Below are positions 44,679-52,772 of a DNA stretch of 64,000 bases, one piece after another (the first letter of the stretch is position 1; each line of letters starts with the position of its first letter). A program made the position numbers and the translations under genes. The stretch spans positions 186,001-250,000 of the forward strand of contig NZ_CP027433.1 of the NCBI RefSeq assembly GCF_002993285.1. The letters run 5' to 3'. Origin of the DNA: Gordonia iterans (GTDB lineage Bacteria > Actinomycetota > Actinomycetes > Mycobacteriales > Mycobacteriaceae). The notes beneath the pieces are model-generated. The model was not told the origin of the DNA, searched no databases, and saw only the letters and a list, made by a program, of their open reading frames with translations.

Positions 44679-45134
44679 ATGACCCGAATCTTCGCCTCAC
44701 TGGACGACGTCCGCGCCGCACTCGGCGAGGAGATCGGCCCGAGTACCGCCGTCACCGTCGACCAGGCGCGGATCAACGCCTTCGCCGACGCCACCGGCGA
44801 CCACCAGTGGATCCACGTCGACCCGGAACGGGCGGCCACCGGGCCGTTCGGCACCACCATCGCGCACGGATACCTGACGCTGTCGCTGGTCCCGCTCTTC
44901 GGCGCCGATCTGTTCGACCTTCAGTTCGGCGGCGCCCGCGTGAACTACGGCGCCAACAAGGTGCGGTTTCCGTCCCCGGTGCCAGTCGACAGCGAATTGA
45001 CGGCCACCGCCACCTTCACCGACCTGACCGATTCGGCGGCCGGTGCGGTGCTGACGGTCACGTACGTGGTCACTGTGACCGGTGCTGCCAAGCCGAGTCT
45101 GGTGGCCGAGACCCTCGTGGTGATCACTCCCTGA
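44679..45134 (+). CDS. MaoC-family (R)-enoyl-CoA hydratase (Rv0130-like)
   Basis: 151 residues, single hot-dog fold. The hydratase-2 motif is intact: FADATGDHQWIHVDPERAATGPFGTTIAHGYLTLSL, with catalytic Asp and His. KVRFPSPVPV follows. AAGGAG precedes the ATG. It hydrates an enoyl-CoA to the 3-hydroxyacyl-CoA, probably for the neighbouring SDR and thiolase. Confidence 0.9.
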   Translation: MTRIFASLDDVRAALGEEIGPSTAVTVDQARINAFADATGDHQWIHVDPERAATGPFGTTIAHGYLTLSLVPLFGADLFDLQFGGARVNYGANKVRFPSPVPVDSELTATATFTDLTDSAAGAVLTVTYVVTVTGAAKPSLVAETLVVITP

Positions 45135-45149
45135 CTTCGCGGGGCGCCG

Positions 45150-46361
45150 TCAGGGAATGCGCTCGAAGACCGCCGCGAGGCCCTGCCCGCCGCCGATGCA
45201 CATCGTCTCCAGCGCATAACGACCGGCCCGGCGATCGAGTTCACGGAGCATGGTGGCCAGGATCCGGACACCGGTCGCTCCGACCGGGTGACCGAGGGAG
45301 ATGCCCGAGCCGTTGACGTTCATCCGCCCCAGGTCGTCGTCGCCGAGGCCCCAGGCCGCCGTGCAGGCCAGGACCTGAGCGGCGAAGGCCTCGTTGAGTT
45401 CGATCAGGTCGAGATCTGCGAATCGCAGGCCGGCCCGCTCGAGCACCCGGTCGGTCGACGGGACCGGTCCGATGCCCATCCGCTCCGGCTCGACGCCGGC
45501 CACCGCCCAGGTGACCAGTCGCGCGAGCGGTCGCAGGCCGAGATGCTCGGCCTTCTCCCGGGTCGTCACGATGCAGACCGCGGCGCCGTCGTTCTGCCCG
45601 CTGGCATTGCCGGCGGTGACCGTGGCTTCAGGATCGATACGACGACGCACGGCCCGCAGAGCGGCGAGAGCTTCGAGCGAGACGTCGCGACGCGGGTGCT
45701 CGTCTCGGTCGTGCGTGACCTCGCCCGTCCGCGCGGCCACGGTCACCGGCACGATCTCGTCGGCGAACCGCCCGGCGTCCTGCGCAGCCACGGCGCGACG
45801 ATGCGAGTGGTAGGCCAGTCGGTCCTGCGCCTCGCGGGTGATCGAGTATTCGCGGCGGAGGGTCTCCGCCGTCTCCAGCATTCCGCCTTCCACCGGATGA
45901 TGCTTGCCGCCCGAGGTGACGCGGCCGCGGCCGATACGGTCCATGAGCGCGGTGTCCGCGCCGCGCAGCCCGAAACGCAGACCGAGCGCGTAGTGCTCGG
46001 CCTGGCTCATGCTGTCGGCGCCGCCGGCCAGGACCAGGTCGCAGACGCCGGTCTGCACGCGCATGGCCGCGTCGATCACCGCCTGCAGACCCGAGCCGCA
46101 GCGGCGGTCCACCTGCAGGCCGGGGACGCCGATGTCCAGGCCGGCGTCGAGTGCGGCGATGCGCCCGATGGCCGGCGCCTCGCCGTTGGGATAGCACTGG
46201 CCGAAGATCACGTCGTCGATGTCGGTGCTCCCGATACCGGTTCGATCGACCAGCGCCGTCACCACGGCCGACGCGAGGTCGGCGGCGGGCACGGAGGCGA
46301 ACATGCCGCCGTATCCGCCGACGGGCGTCCGAACGGGTTCACAGATCACGGCGTCGCGCAT
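45150..46361 (-). CDS. Acetyl-CoA acyltransferase (thiolase)
   Basis: 403 residues. The nucleophilic Cys is in DRRCGSGLQA, the His in GHPVGATG, and the second Cys in CIGGGQG; NEAFAAQ is present. AAGGA precedes ATG 46361. It is convergent with the hydratase operon and divergent from the second acyl-CoA dehydrogenase, sharing with it AT-rich site 2. It closes a beta-oxidation sequence by thiolysis. Confidence 0.92.
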   Translation of the reverse strand: MRDAVICEPVRTPVGGYGGMFASVPAADLASAVVTALVDRTGIGSTDIDDVIFGQCYPNGEAPAIGRIAALDAGLDIGVPGLQVDRRCGSGLQAVIDAAMRVQTGVCDLVLAGGADSMSQAEHYALGLRFGLRGADTALMDRIGRGRVTSGGKHHPVEGGMLETAETLRREYSITREAQDRLAYHSHRRAVAAQDAGRFADEIVPVTVAARTGEVTHDRDEHPRRDVSLEALAALRAVRRRIDPEATVTAGNASGQNDGAAVCIVTTREKAEHLGLRPLARLVTWAVAGVEPERMGIGPVPSTDRVLERAGLRFADLDLIELNEAFAAQVLACTAAWGLGDDDLGRMNVNGSGISLGHPVGATGVRILATMLRELDRRAGRYALETMCIGGGQGLAAVFERIP

Positions 46362-46420
46362 GTGCGTCGGTCCTTTCGGAATCCTGTCCGCCCGGAAGTC
46401 TGCGACGGCGAACACTTCAG

Positions 46421-46437
46421 AAGAATATTATATTATG
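46421..46437. promoter_or_regulatory. AT-rich regulon site 2
   Basis: AAGAATATTATATTATG in the divergent promoter between the thiolase and an acyl-CoA dehydrogenase. It resembles site 1 with an extra three bases (TAT) in the core, so it is the least regular of the four copies. Confidence 0.5.
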
Positions 46438-46479
46438 CTCAACCAGCCCACGCGTCGCCCTCCCTAAGGACTCCCACCA

Positions 46480-47673
46480 ATGCCCCGACTCTGCGAGACC
46501 GCCGACCTGACCGACGCTCAGCACGACATCCTCGCGACCGTCCGCGACTTCGTCGACGAGCAGATCATTCCGGTCGCCACCGAGCTCGAGCATCGCGACG
46601 AGTACCCGTCCGAGATTGTCGCCACGATGAAAGATGTCGGCGTCTTCGGCCTCACCATCCCCGAAGAGTACGGCGGCCTCGGCGAATCTCTTCTCACTTA
46701 CGCGCTGGTCGTCGAGGAGCTGTCCCGAGGCTGGATGAGCGTGTCGGGCATCGTGAACACCCACTTCATCGTCGCCTACCTTCTCCTGCAGCACGGCACC
46801 GACGAACAACGGCAGAAGTACCTCCCGCGCCTCGCTGCCGGCGAGCTCACTGGCGCGTTCTCCATGTCCGAGCCCGCCCTGGGCTCGGATGTAGCCGCCA
46901 TCGGCACCACCGCCCGCGCGAACGCTGACGGCACATACACGATCAACGGCCAGAAGATGTGGCTCACCAACGGCGCTTCGTCGTCGCTGGTGGCAGTGCT
47001 GGTCCGCACACCGGGACACGGCGAGAAGGCGCACCAGAATCTGACGACCTTCCTCATCGAGAAGACCCCCGGATTCGGGGCGGTCGCGCCCGGCCTCACG
47101 ATCCCCGCGAAGATCGAGAAGATGGGCTACAAGGGCGTCGACACCACCGAGCTGATCTTCGACGGCTACTCCATCTCCGCCGGCGAGATCCTGGGCGGTC
47201 AGCCCGGCCGAGGCTTCTACCAGATGATGGACGGCGTCGAAGTGGGCCGTGTGAACGTCGCCGCACGAGGCGTCGGCATGGCTCATCGGGCATTCGAACT
47301 GGGCGCCTCGTACGCGCAGCAGCGCGAGACCTTCGGCAAGCCGATCGCTCAGCATCAAGCTGTCCTCTTCCGGCTCGCCGAGATGGGCACCAAGGTCGAA
47401 GCCGCCCACCAGATGGTGGTCCGGGCCGCCCGACTCAAGGACGCCGGCAGGCGCAACGACCTCGAAGCCGGCATGGCCAAGTACCTGGCCTCGGAATACT
47501 GCCACGACGTGGTGGAAGACGCCTTCCGCATCCACGGCGGCTACGGCTACGCGAAGGGGTACGAGATCGAGCGCCTCTACCGCGAGGCGCCGATGCTGCT
47601 GATCGGCGAGGGTACCGCCGACATCCAGCGCATGATCATCGGCCGGCGGCTACTCGAGAACTACGCGCCGTGA
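46480..47673 (+). CDS. Acyl-CoA dehydrogenase
   Basis: 397 residues; CTAAGGA precedes the ATG. Blocks: FSMSEPALGSDVAAIGT, MWLTNGASSS, and the catalytic Glu in LLIGEGTADIQRMIIGRRLLE. FAD-binding HGGYGYAKGYEIERLYREA is intact. It is monocistronic and convergent with the GntR gene. The substrate is probably a short branched or dicarboxylic acyl-CoA given the neighbourhood, but this is inference. Confidence 0.9.
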   Translation: MPRLCETADLTDAQHDILATVRDFVDEQIIPVATELEHRDEYPSEIVATMKDVGVFGLTIPEEYGGLGESLLTYALVVEELSRGWMSVSGIVNTHFIVAYLLLQHGTDEQRQKYLPRLAAGELTGAFSMSEPALGSDVAAIGTTARANADGTYTINGQKMWLTNGASSSLVAVLVRTPGHGEKAHQNLTTFLIEKTPGFGAVAPGLTIPAKIEKMGYKGVDTTELIFDGYSISAGEILGGQPGRGFYQMMDGVEVGRVNVAARGVGMAHRAFELGASYAQQRETFGKPIAQHQAVLFRLAEMGTKVEAAHQMVVRAARLKDAGRRNDLEAGMAKYLASEYCHDVVEDAFRIHGGYGYAKGYEIERLYREAPMLLIGEGTADIQRMIIGRRLLENYAP

Positions 47674-47709
47674 GGGATGCGGAGAGGCCAGAACGACGGC
47701 GCACGGCTA

Positions 47710-48399
47710 TCATTCGCCGTCCTGCCACAGGCCCCGCTTGGCCAGGTTAGCGACCAGTTCGTCGGCCCCCGACATGATGTGCGCCCGCATCAGGTCCGCC
47801 GCACGATCGCCGTCTCGGTCAGCGAGCGCAGCGATGATCTTGGGATGCGCCTCCATCGTGTCGTCGGTGTGCCCCTCGATGTCGTTGTAGAAGCGATTCG
47901 GCAGCTGCCGGACGATCGACGCCAGCATGGCGGCCAGCCGGCGCGATCCGGCGGCCAGGTTGACTGAACGGTGAAACTCGTGGCCCAGCCGGACCGTGGC
48001 CTCGTCGTCTCCGTCCGCCAGCGCCGCCGTGTGCCGTTCATAGAGAGTGCGCAGGTGATCGAGTTGCTCTGCGGTGACCCCCGCTGCGGCCCTCCGCGCC
48101 AGCTCCGCGGCCAAGACCGCTTGCGCCCAGAAGAGGTCGCGCACATCTTGGCTGCTGAACTCGCTCACCACGAAGCCGCGACGCGGCACGAGTTCGACGA
48201 ATCCCTCCCCCGACAGGATGAGGAGGCCCTCCCGGACCGGGGTGTTGCTGACTCCGACCGCCTTCGCGATGGGCGCGGTGCGCAGAAAGTCGCCGGGCCG
48301 CACCTCGCCAGAGATGATCATCTCGCGCACATAGGCGGCCACGTCCTCGGGCAGTTGACGCCGATGTGCGCCGACTCCGGACCGAGATTCCACCGTCAT
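47710..48399 (-). CDS. GntR-family regulator, FadR subfamily (FCD domain)
   Basis: 229 residues. The N-terminal winged helix (VREMIISGEVRPGDFLRTAPIAKAVGVSNTPVREGLLILSGEGFVELVPRRGFVV) is classical GntR. The C-terminal FCD ligand domain has the metal-site pattern with HEFHRSVNLAAGSRRL and later MRAHI. It is the only regulator in the catabolic island, and an AT-rich site lies 48 bp upstream of its start, so it is the best candidate for the factor binding all four sites and regulating itself. Confidence 0.9.
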   Translation of the reverse strand: MTVESRSGVGAHRRQLPEDVAAYVREMIISGEVRPGDFLRTAPIAKAVGVSNTPVREGLLILSGEGFVELVPRRGFVVSEFSSQDVRDLFWAQAVLAAELARRAAAGVTAEQLDHLRTLYERHTAALADGDDEATVRLGHEFHRSVNLAAGSRRLAAMLASIVRQLPNRFYNDIEGHTDDTMEAHPKIIAALADRDGDRAADLMRAHIMSGADELVANLAKRGLWQDGE

Positions 48400-48446
48400 C
48401 TACGCACCCGCCGTTTCTGTTCCGGAATCGGATTAGCACTGAAACA

Positions 48447-48460
48447 GGAATATATAATAC
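48447..48460. promoter_or_regulatory. AT-rich regulon site 3
   Basis: GGAATATATAATAC upstream of the GntR gene; the 10-bp core differs from the site 1 and 4 core at one base. It suggests autoregulation. Confidence 0.55.
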
Positions 48461-48503
48461 TGCACGGTGCGCGATTCGCCGCGACGCCGGACTCATGCCG
48501 CGG

Positions 48504-49652
48504 TCAGATCTGGTGCCGGGCGATGTGCTGGGCGGCGATCACGTTGCGCTGGATCTCGTTGGTGCCCTCGCCCACGATCATCAGCGGAGCGTCGCGGAAG
48601 TAGCGTTCCACCTCGTACTCCTTCGAATAGCCGTAGCCGCCGTGGACCCGGATCGCGTCGAGCGCGATCTCCATCGCAGTCTCCGACGCGAAGAGCTTGG
48701 CCATCCCGGCTTCCAGGTCCGCTCGCTCACCGCGATCGAGCTTGGCCGCCGCGTCCAGGGTCAGCAAGCGCGCCGCCTGCTGTTTGGTGGCCATGTCGGC
48801 GATCATGTTGCCCACCGACTGGTGCTTCCAGATCGGCTTGCCGAACGATTCGCGCTCCTGCGAGTACCTGGTCGCCGCGTCCAGCGCCGCCTGCCCCACT
48901 CCGAGCGCCCGCGAGGCGACCTGGATCCGGCCGACCTCCAGCCCGCGCATCATGTGCGCCCAGCCCTTGTTCGGTGCGCCGCCCAGAACCGCGTCGGCGG
49001 GCATCTGAGCGTCGTCGAACACCAGCTCGCAGGCCTCCACGCCGCGGTATCCGAGTTTGGGGATCTTGGCCGAGACGGTGAAACCGTCGGTGGGCTCCAC
49101 CAGGATCACGCTCATTCCCTTGTGTGCCGGCGCGGCGGACTTGTCGGTGATGCAGAGGAGGCCGAACAAGTCGGAGTGGGCCGCATTCGAGATCCAGGTC
49201 TTGGCCCCGGTGATCGAGTAGCCGTCGGCGTTCGGCGCCGCCACCGTGCGCATCGCCTGTAGATCCGAGCCGCCGCCGGGTTCGGTCAACGCCATCGTCG
49301 CCCGGATGCCGCCCCCGGCCATCGCCGCCAGATACCGCTCCTTCTGCCCGTCGGTGCCGAAGGTCTTGATCAGATAGGTGATCACCGAGTGCCCGCCGAT
49401 CGCCCCGGCCAGACTCATCCATCCCCGCGCCAGCTCTTCGCACACCGCGGAGAAGCACTGCATGGAGACGTCGACACCGCCGTACTCGGCCGGAGCGAGC
49501 AACCCGAAGAACCCGAGCTCCTTCATCTCCTCGATCCACTCCGCCGGATACACGTCGTCCTGCTCGAACTCCCGCACCCGCGGCGCCACCCGCTGATCGA
49601 CGAAGTTCCGTACCAGGGAGACCATCTCCTGCTCGTCCTCGGTCAACGCCAT
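48504..49652 (-). CDS. Acyl-CoA dehydrogenase
   Basis: 382 residues. Blocks: MALTEPGGGSDLQAMRT, TWISNAAHSD, HGGYGYSKEYEVERYFRDAP and the catalytic Glu in MIVGEGTNEIQRNVIAAQHIARHQI. It has its own promoter with AT-rich site 4, 37 bp upstream. Three paralogous dehydrogenases in one island suggest several oxidation steps or several related substrates. Confidence 0.9.
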   Translation of the reverse strand: MALTEDEQEMVSLVRNFVDQRVAPRVREFEQDDVYPAEWIEEMKELGFFGLLAPAEYGGVDVSMQCFSAVCEELARGWMSLAGAIGGHSVITYLIKTFGTDGQKERYLAAMAGGGIRATMALTEPGGGSDLQAMRTVAAPNADGYSITGAKTWISNAAHSDLFGLLCITDKSAAPAHKGMSVILVEPTDGFTVSAKIPKLGYRGVEACELVFDDAQMPADAVLGGAPNKGWAHMMRGLEVGRIQVASRALGVGQAALDAATRYSQERESFGKPIWKHQSVGNMIADMATKQQAARLLTLDAAAKLDRGERADLEAGMAKLFASETAMEIALDAIRVHGGYGYSKEYEVERYFRDAPLMIVGEGTNEIQRNVIAAQHIARHQI

Positions 49653-49688
49653 TCGCCAGGTCCTTTCGGAGAAGATCGCCGAGAAGGC

Positions 49689-49702
49689 GATAATATATTA
49701 TC
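49689..49702. promoter_or_regulatory. AT-rich regulon site 4 (perfect palindrome)
   Basis: GATAATATATTATC is an exact 14-bp palindrome upstream of the third acyl-CoA dehydrogenase gene. It is the most symmetric copy and serves as reference for sites 1-3. Confidence 0.65.
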
Positions 49703-49856
49703 CATGACGGTCGGCGGTCCGCGGCTCGACGGACTCGTCTCACCCGCTGCGCATGAGGACCGAGCCCCTTGCGGACGGTTACCCTGACGCTCACGCCACT
49801 CCCCGAACGCCCGCCGACCAGCCCCTTGAGCCAGCACCGCTCCCCCAACCAATCAG

Positions 49857-49903
49857 CCCCTTGAGCCGAAGAGGAACGAAGTGACGAATCGCGTCGAAAG
49901 GTC
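49857..49903. repeat. Interspersed repeat overlapping a start codon
   Basis: CCCCTTGAGCCG...ACGAA...GCGTCGAAAGGTCC runs across the start of the DUF202 gene. A close relative lies just past the same gene at 50276-50313 (CCGTTGAGGAGCGCAACGAA...GCGTCGAAAAGTCC). The two copies bracket the gene. Confidence 0.6.
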
Positions 49904-50255
49904 CCCCGAACCCGAGAGCGATCCGCCGGAGCCTCTGCCCGGTGCGGTCGACGCCCGGTTCACCCTGGCCGCCGAGCGCACCGCCCTCGCTTGGCTGCGC
50001 ACCGCGCTCGGGCTGATCGCCGCGGGCATCGCGGTGCTGCATCTGCTGGGGCCGTTCGGCGAGCCGGCCGCCCGCACGACGCTCGGCATCACCCTGCTGC
50101 TGATCGGCGCCCTCACCGCGATCATCGGTCTCGCACGGTGGCGTGCCGTCGACCGCGCCCTCCACCGGGGCGGCCCGCTCCCCGGCCCCTGGCCGGTCCT
50201 GGCACTCGGCGCGCTGATCGTCCTGGCGAGCTTCGGCTTCGTCATCTGGCGCTGA
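49881..50255 (+). CDS. DUF202 (YidH-like) small membrane protein
   Basis: 124 residues with three predicted membrane helices and the family signature DARFTLAAERTALAWLRTALGLIAAG. The GTG start and about the first ten residues (MTNRVERSPEP) lie within an interspersed repeat, so the true N-terminus or its origin is unusual. Function is unknown. Confidence 0.78.
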   Translation: MTNRVERSPEPESDPPEPLPGAVDARFTLAAERTALAWLRTALGLIAAGIAVLHLLGPFGEPAARTTLGITLLLIGALTAIIGLARWRAVDRALHRGGPLPGPWPVLALGALIVLASFGFVIWR

Positions 50256-50519
50256 CACCCTCCTCGCTCCGTGAGCCGTTGAGGAGCGCAACGAAGAACC
50301 GCGTCGAAAAGTCCGCGCGGGCCTCGTCGCAGGACGATCACGTAACCGGCTCCGTCGATCAGCCGCACGCCGAGTCGGCGGATGTCGACAGGATCAACTG
50401 TGTGCGGCGTGATCGTTGGCCGAGCCCGAACAGGACAAAACAAGCTTTATGGCGATCCTGGGCAATGGCATCGGAGCCGTCACCGTCGCAGCCGGGACGA
50501 GCCCAAGGAGCCTTCCCAG

Positions 50520-50903
50520 TCAGCTCTGCCGTCCCAGCTTGTCCATTCGGCGGGTAGACACCCCGGCCAGGTAGCAGTCCGCGACGACGGTGATGAGCGC
50601 TGATTCGGCACGTTTGCGGCGCTCGAGCAGCCACTCTGGAAAGTAGCTGCCCGAGCGCAGCTTCGGGACAGCGACCTCGATCGTGCCGACGCGGGTATCG
50701 AGCGGCCGGTGGCGGTAGCCGTTGCGGTGATTGGTCCGCTCAGCTGATCGGCGGCCCCATTCGGCGCCGCACACGGCATCGGCGTCCGCGTACAGTAGGG
50801 CGTTGATCATCGTTTGCAGCAAATCGCGCATCAGATCCGGGGACGCTTCGGTCAGGGCTTGGCCAAGCAGGCCTGCAGGGTCGACAATATGGGGAGCGGT
50901 CAT
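50520..50903 (-). pseudogene. IS256-family transposase remnant, 3' truncated
   Basis: 127 residues from ATG 50903 (AAGGAA upstream) match the N-terminus of an IS256/mutator transposase: ALLYADADAVCGAEWGRR, RNGYRHRPLDTRVGTIEVAVPKLRSGSYFPEWLLERRKRAESALITVVADCYLAGVSTRRMDKL. Identity ends there with GRQS and a stop; the catalytic domain is absent. A different IS256-family element lies 50 bp to the right, so this is an older fragment. Confidence 0.8.
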
Positions 50904-50953
50904 CGTTGTTGTTCCTTCTCGAGTTTGGTTGTGAGAGATCACTCGAAGGATCA

Positions 50954-52376
50954 GAGGAATGATCAAGACCTGTGGATCTGGGAGGGCGTGCCTTCCCGCA
51001 GAATGATCCCGGTAGTCACTTGATCAAGTCAGCGTTGCAGCGCTGGCGGAAAGGCACGCCTCGTGCTCACGGTAGTCAACGCCCCTGATGGTTCCAACCA
51101 GTCCAACGACGATCACCGGTCGATCCTCGATGAGATCGTGCGCGACGGGGCCCGGCAGATGCTCGCCGCAGCCCTGCAGGCCGAGGTCGCTGCCTATGTC
51201 GATCAGTTCACCGATCAGGTCGATGAGCACGGTCGCCGGCTGGTGGTGCGTAACGGCTACCACAACGAGCGGGAGGTGATGACCGCTGCTGGTGCGGTGC
51301 CGGTGCGGGCACCGCGGGTCAACGACAAGCGGGTCGACCCTGAAACTGGTGAACGTCAACGGTTCTCGTCGAAGATCATCCCGGCGTGGGCACGCAAGAG
51401 TCCGGAGGTCAGCGCGGTGTTGCCGCTGCTGTACCTGCACGGGTTGTCGTCGGGGGATTTCGGGCCGGCACTCGAGCAGTTTCTCGGCTCGGGTGCAGGG
51501 TTGTCGGCGGCCACGATCACCCGGTTGACCAGCCAGTGGCAGAAGGAAGCCGCGGCCTTCGAAGACCGCGACATCACCAGCGATTATGTCTACCTCTGGG
51601 CCGACGGAATCCACCTCAAAGTCCGGCTTGAGCAGGAGAAACTGTGCCTGTTGGTGATGATCGGTGTGCGGGCCGACGGCCGTAAAGAGCTCGTCGCCCT
51701 GGCCGATGGCTACCGCGAATCGACCGAATCGTGGGCCGATCTGTTGCGGTCGTGCCGGCGCCGCGGCATGGCGGCCCCGAACCTGGCCGTCGGGGACGGT
51801 GCCCTGGGGTTCTGGGCTGCGTTGCGCGAGGTGTTCCCGGATACCCGAGAGCAGCGGTGCTGGTTTCATAAACAAGGCAATGTGCTTGCCGCACTGCCGA
51901 AGTCGGCGCATCCGAATGCGGTCAAAGCGATGCAGGAGATCTACAACGCCGAAGACATCGACCACGCCCGCACCGCGATCACGGCTTTCGCCAAGACCTA
52001 CGGCGCCAAGTACCCCAAAGCGGTCGCCAAGATCGTCGACGACGCTGATGTGCTGCTGGAGTTCTACCGTTATCCGGCCGAGCACTGGATTCATCTGCGC
52101 ACGACCAACCCGATCGAGTCGACCTTCGCCACGGTCCGGTTGCGCACCAAGGTGACCAAGGGCCCCGGCTCACGGGCCGCGGGACTGGCGATGGCCTACA
52201 AACTCATCGAAGCCGCACAGACGAAATGGCGGGCCGTCAACGCACCCCACCTCGTCGCTCTCGTCCGGGCCGGCGCCACCTTCAAAAACGGCGAACTCGT
52301 CGAACCCGACACCGCCTCACCCGACCAGCAGGAGGCTGCCTGAAACAACCTCATCCACAGATCTTGACAATATCTC
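50954..52376 (+). mobile_element. Complete IS256-family insertion sequence
   Basis: About 1.42 kb with one transposase gene. Imperfect inverted ends lie at 50954-50980 and 52350-52376 (20 of 27 positions match, sharing TCAAGA-CTGTGGAT). I could not see a target-site duplication, so the outer edges could be off by some bases. Confidence 0.78.
51063..52343 (+). CDS. IS256-family transposase
   Basis: 426 residues from GTG 51063 with GGAAAGG eight bases upstream. The DDE domain is intact: DYVYLWADGIHLKVR, LAVGDGALGFW and the Glu in TNPIESTFATVR. The family domain order is complete, so the enzyme may be functional. It is not closely related in sequence to the remnant at 50520-50903. Confidence 0.92.
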   Translation: MLTVVNAPDGSNQSNDDHRSILDEIVRDGARQMLAAALQAEVAAYVDQFTDQVDEHGRRLVVRNGYHNEREVMTAAGAVPVRAPRVNDKRVDPETGERQRFSSKIIPAWARKSPEVSAVLPLLYLHGLSSGDFGPALEQFLGSGAGLSAATITRLTSQWQKEAAAFEDRDITSDYVYLWADGIHLKVRLEQEKLCLLVMIGVRADGRKELVALADGYRESTESWADLLRSCRRRGMAAPNLAVGDGALGFWAALREVFPDTREQRCWFHKQGNVLAALPKSAHPNAVKAMQEIYNAEDIDHARTAITAFAKTYGAKYPKAVAKIVDDADVLLEFYRYPAEHWIHLRTTNPIESTFATVRLRTKVTKGPGSRAAGLAMAYKLIEAAQTKWRAVNAPHLVALVRAGATFKNGELVEPDTASPDQQEAA

Positions 52377-52506
52377 CGGCACGATCCCGGTCACCGGGCT
52401 ACACCACTCTGTCAAGCCCCGGGTTTCTTGGAGACTGATTTAGTTGGTTTCCTTGGTTGCCAGAGCCGAGTTGGCCTGGACGTGTGATCGGCCTGCAGTG
52501 GCCGTG

Positions 52507-52746
52507 TCAGGCGGCGTTCTTGTCGTCGGCTGCTTGATCGAGGCTGGCCCAGTAGGCGGCCTCGTACTCGGCGGGCGGGACGTGTCCGAGCTCGCCGTGG
52601 AGCCGTCGCTGGTTGTACCAGTCGACCCACTCGGCGGTGGCGATCTCGAGGTCATCGATGCCGTGCCACATCCCCTTGCGTCGCTGCCTGGGGCCGCGGA
52701 CCAGCTCGGCCTTGTACAGCGAGTTCAGCGCCTCGGCCATCGCGTT
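52507..52746 (-). pseudogene. IS3-family orfB, 3' part
   Basis: About 79 codons (NAMAEALNSLYKAELV...WHGIDDLEIATAEWVDWYNQRRLHGELGHVPPAEYEAAYW) form the C-terminal end of the IS3 transposase, including the last catalytic Glu region. It is separated from the 5' part at 54154-54891 by the IS110 insertion, and the two join in frame as GDSYD|NAMAE. Confidence 0.88.
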
Positions 52747-52772
52747 GAAGCTCCTATAGATTTTCAAGTCGA

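Noticed and set aside
50954..52376. Target-site duplication for the IS256 element
   Set aside because: The 8-9 bp on each side do not match, so none is claimed.
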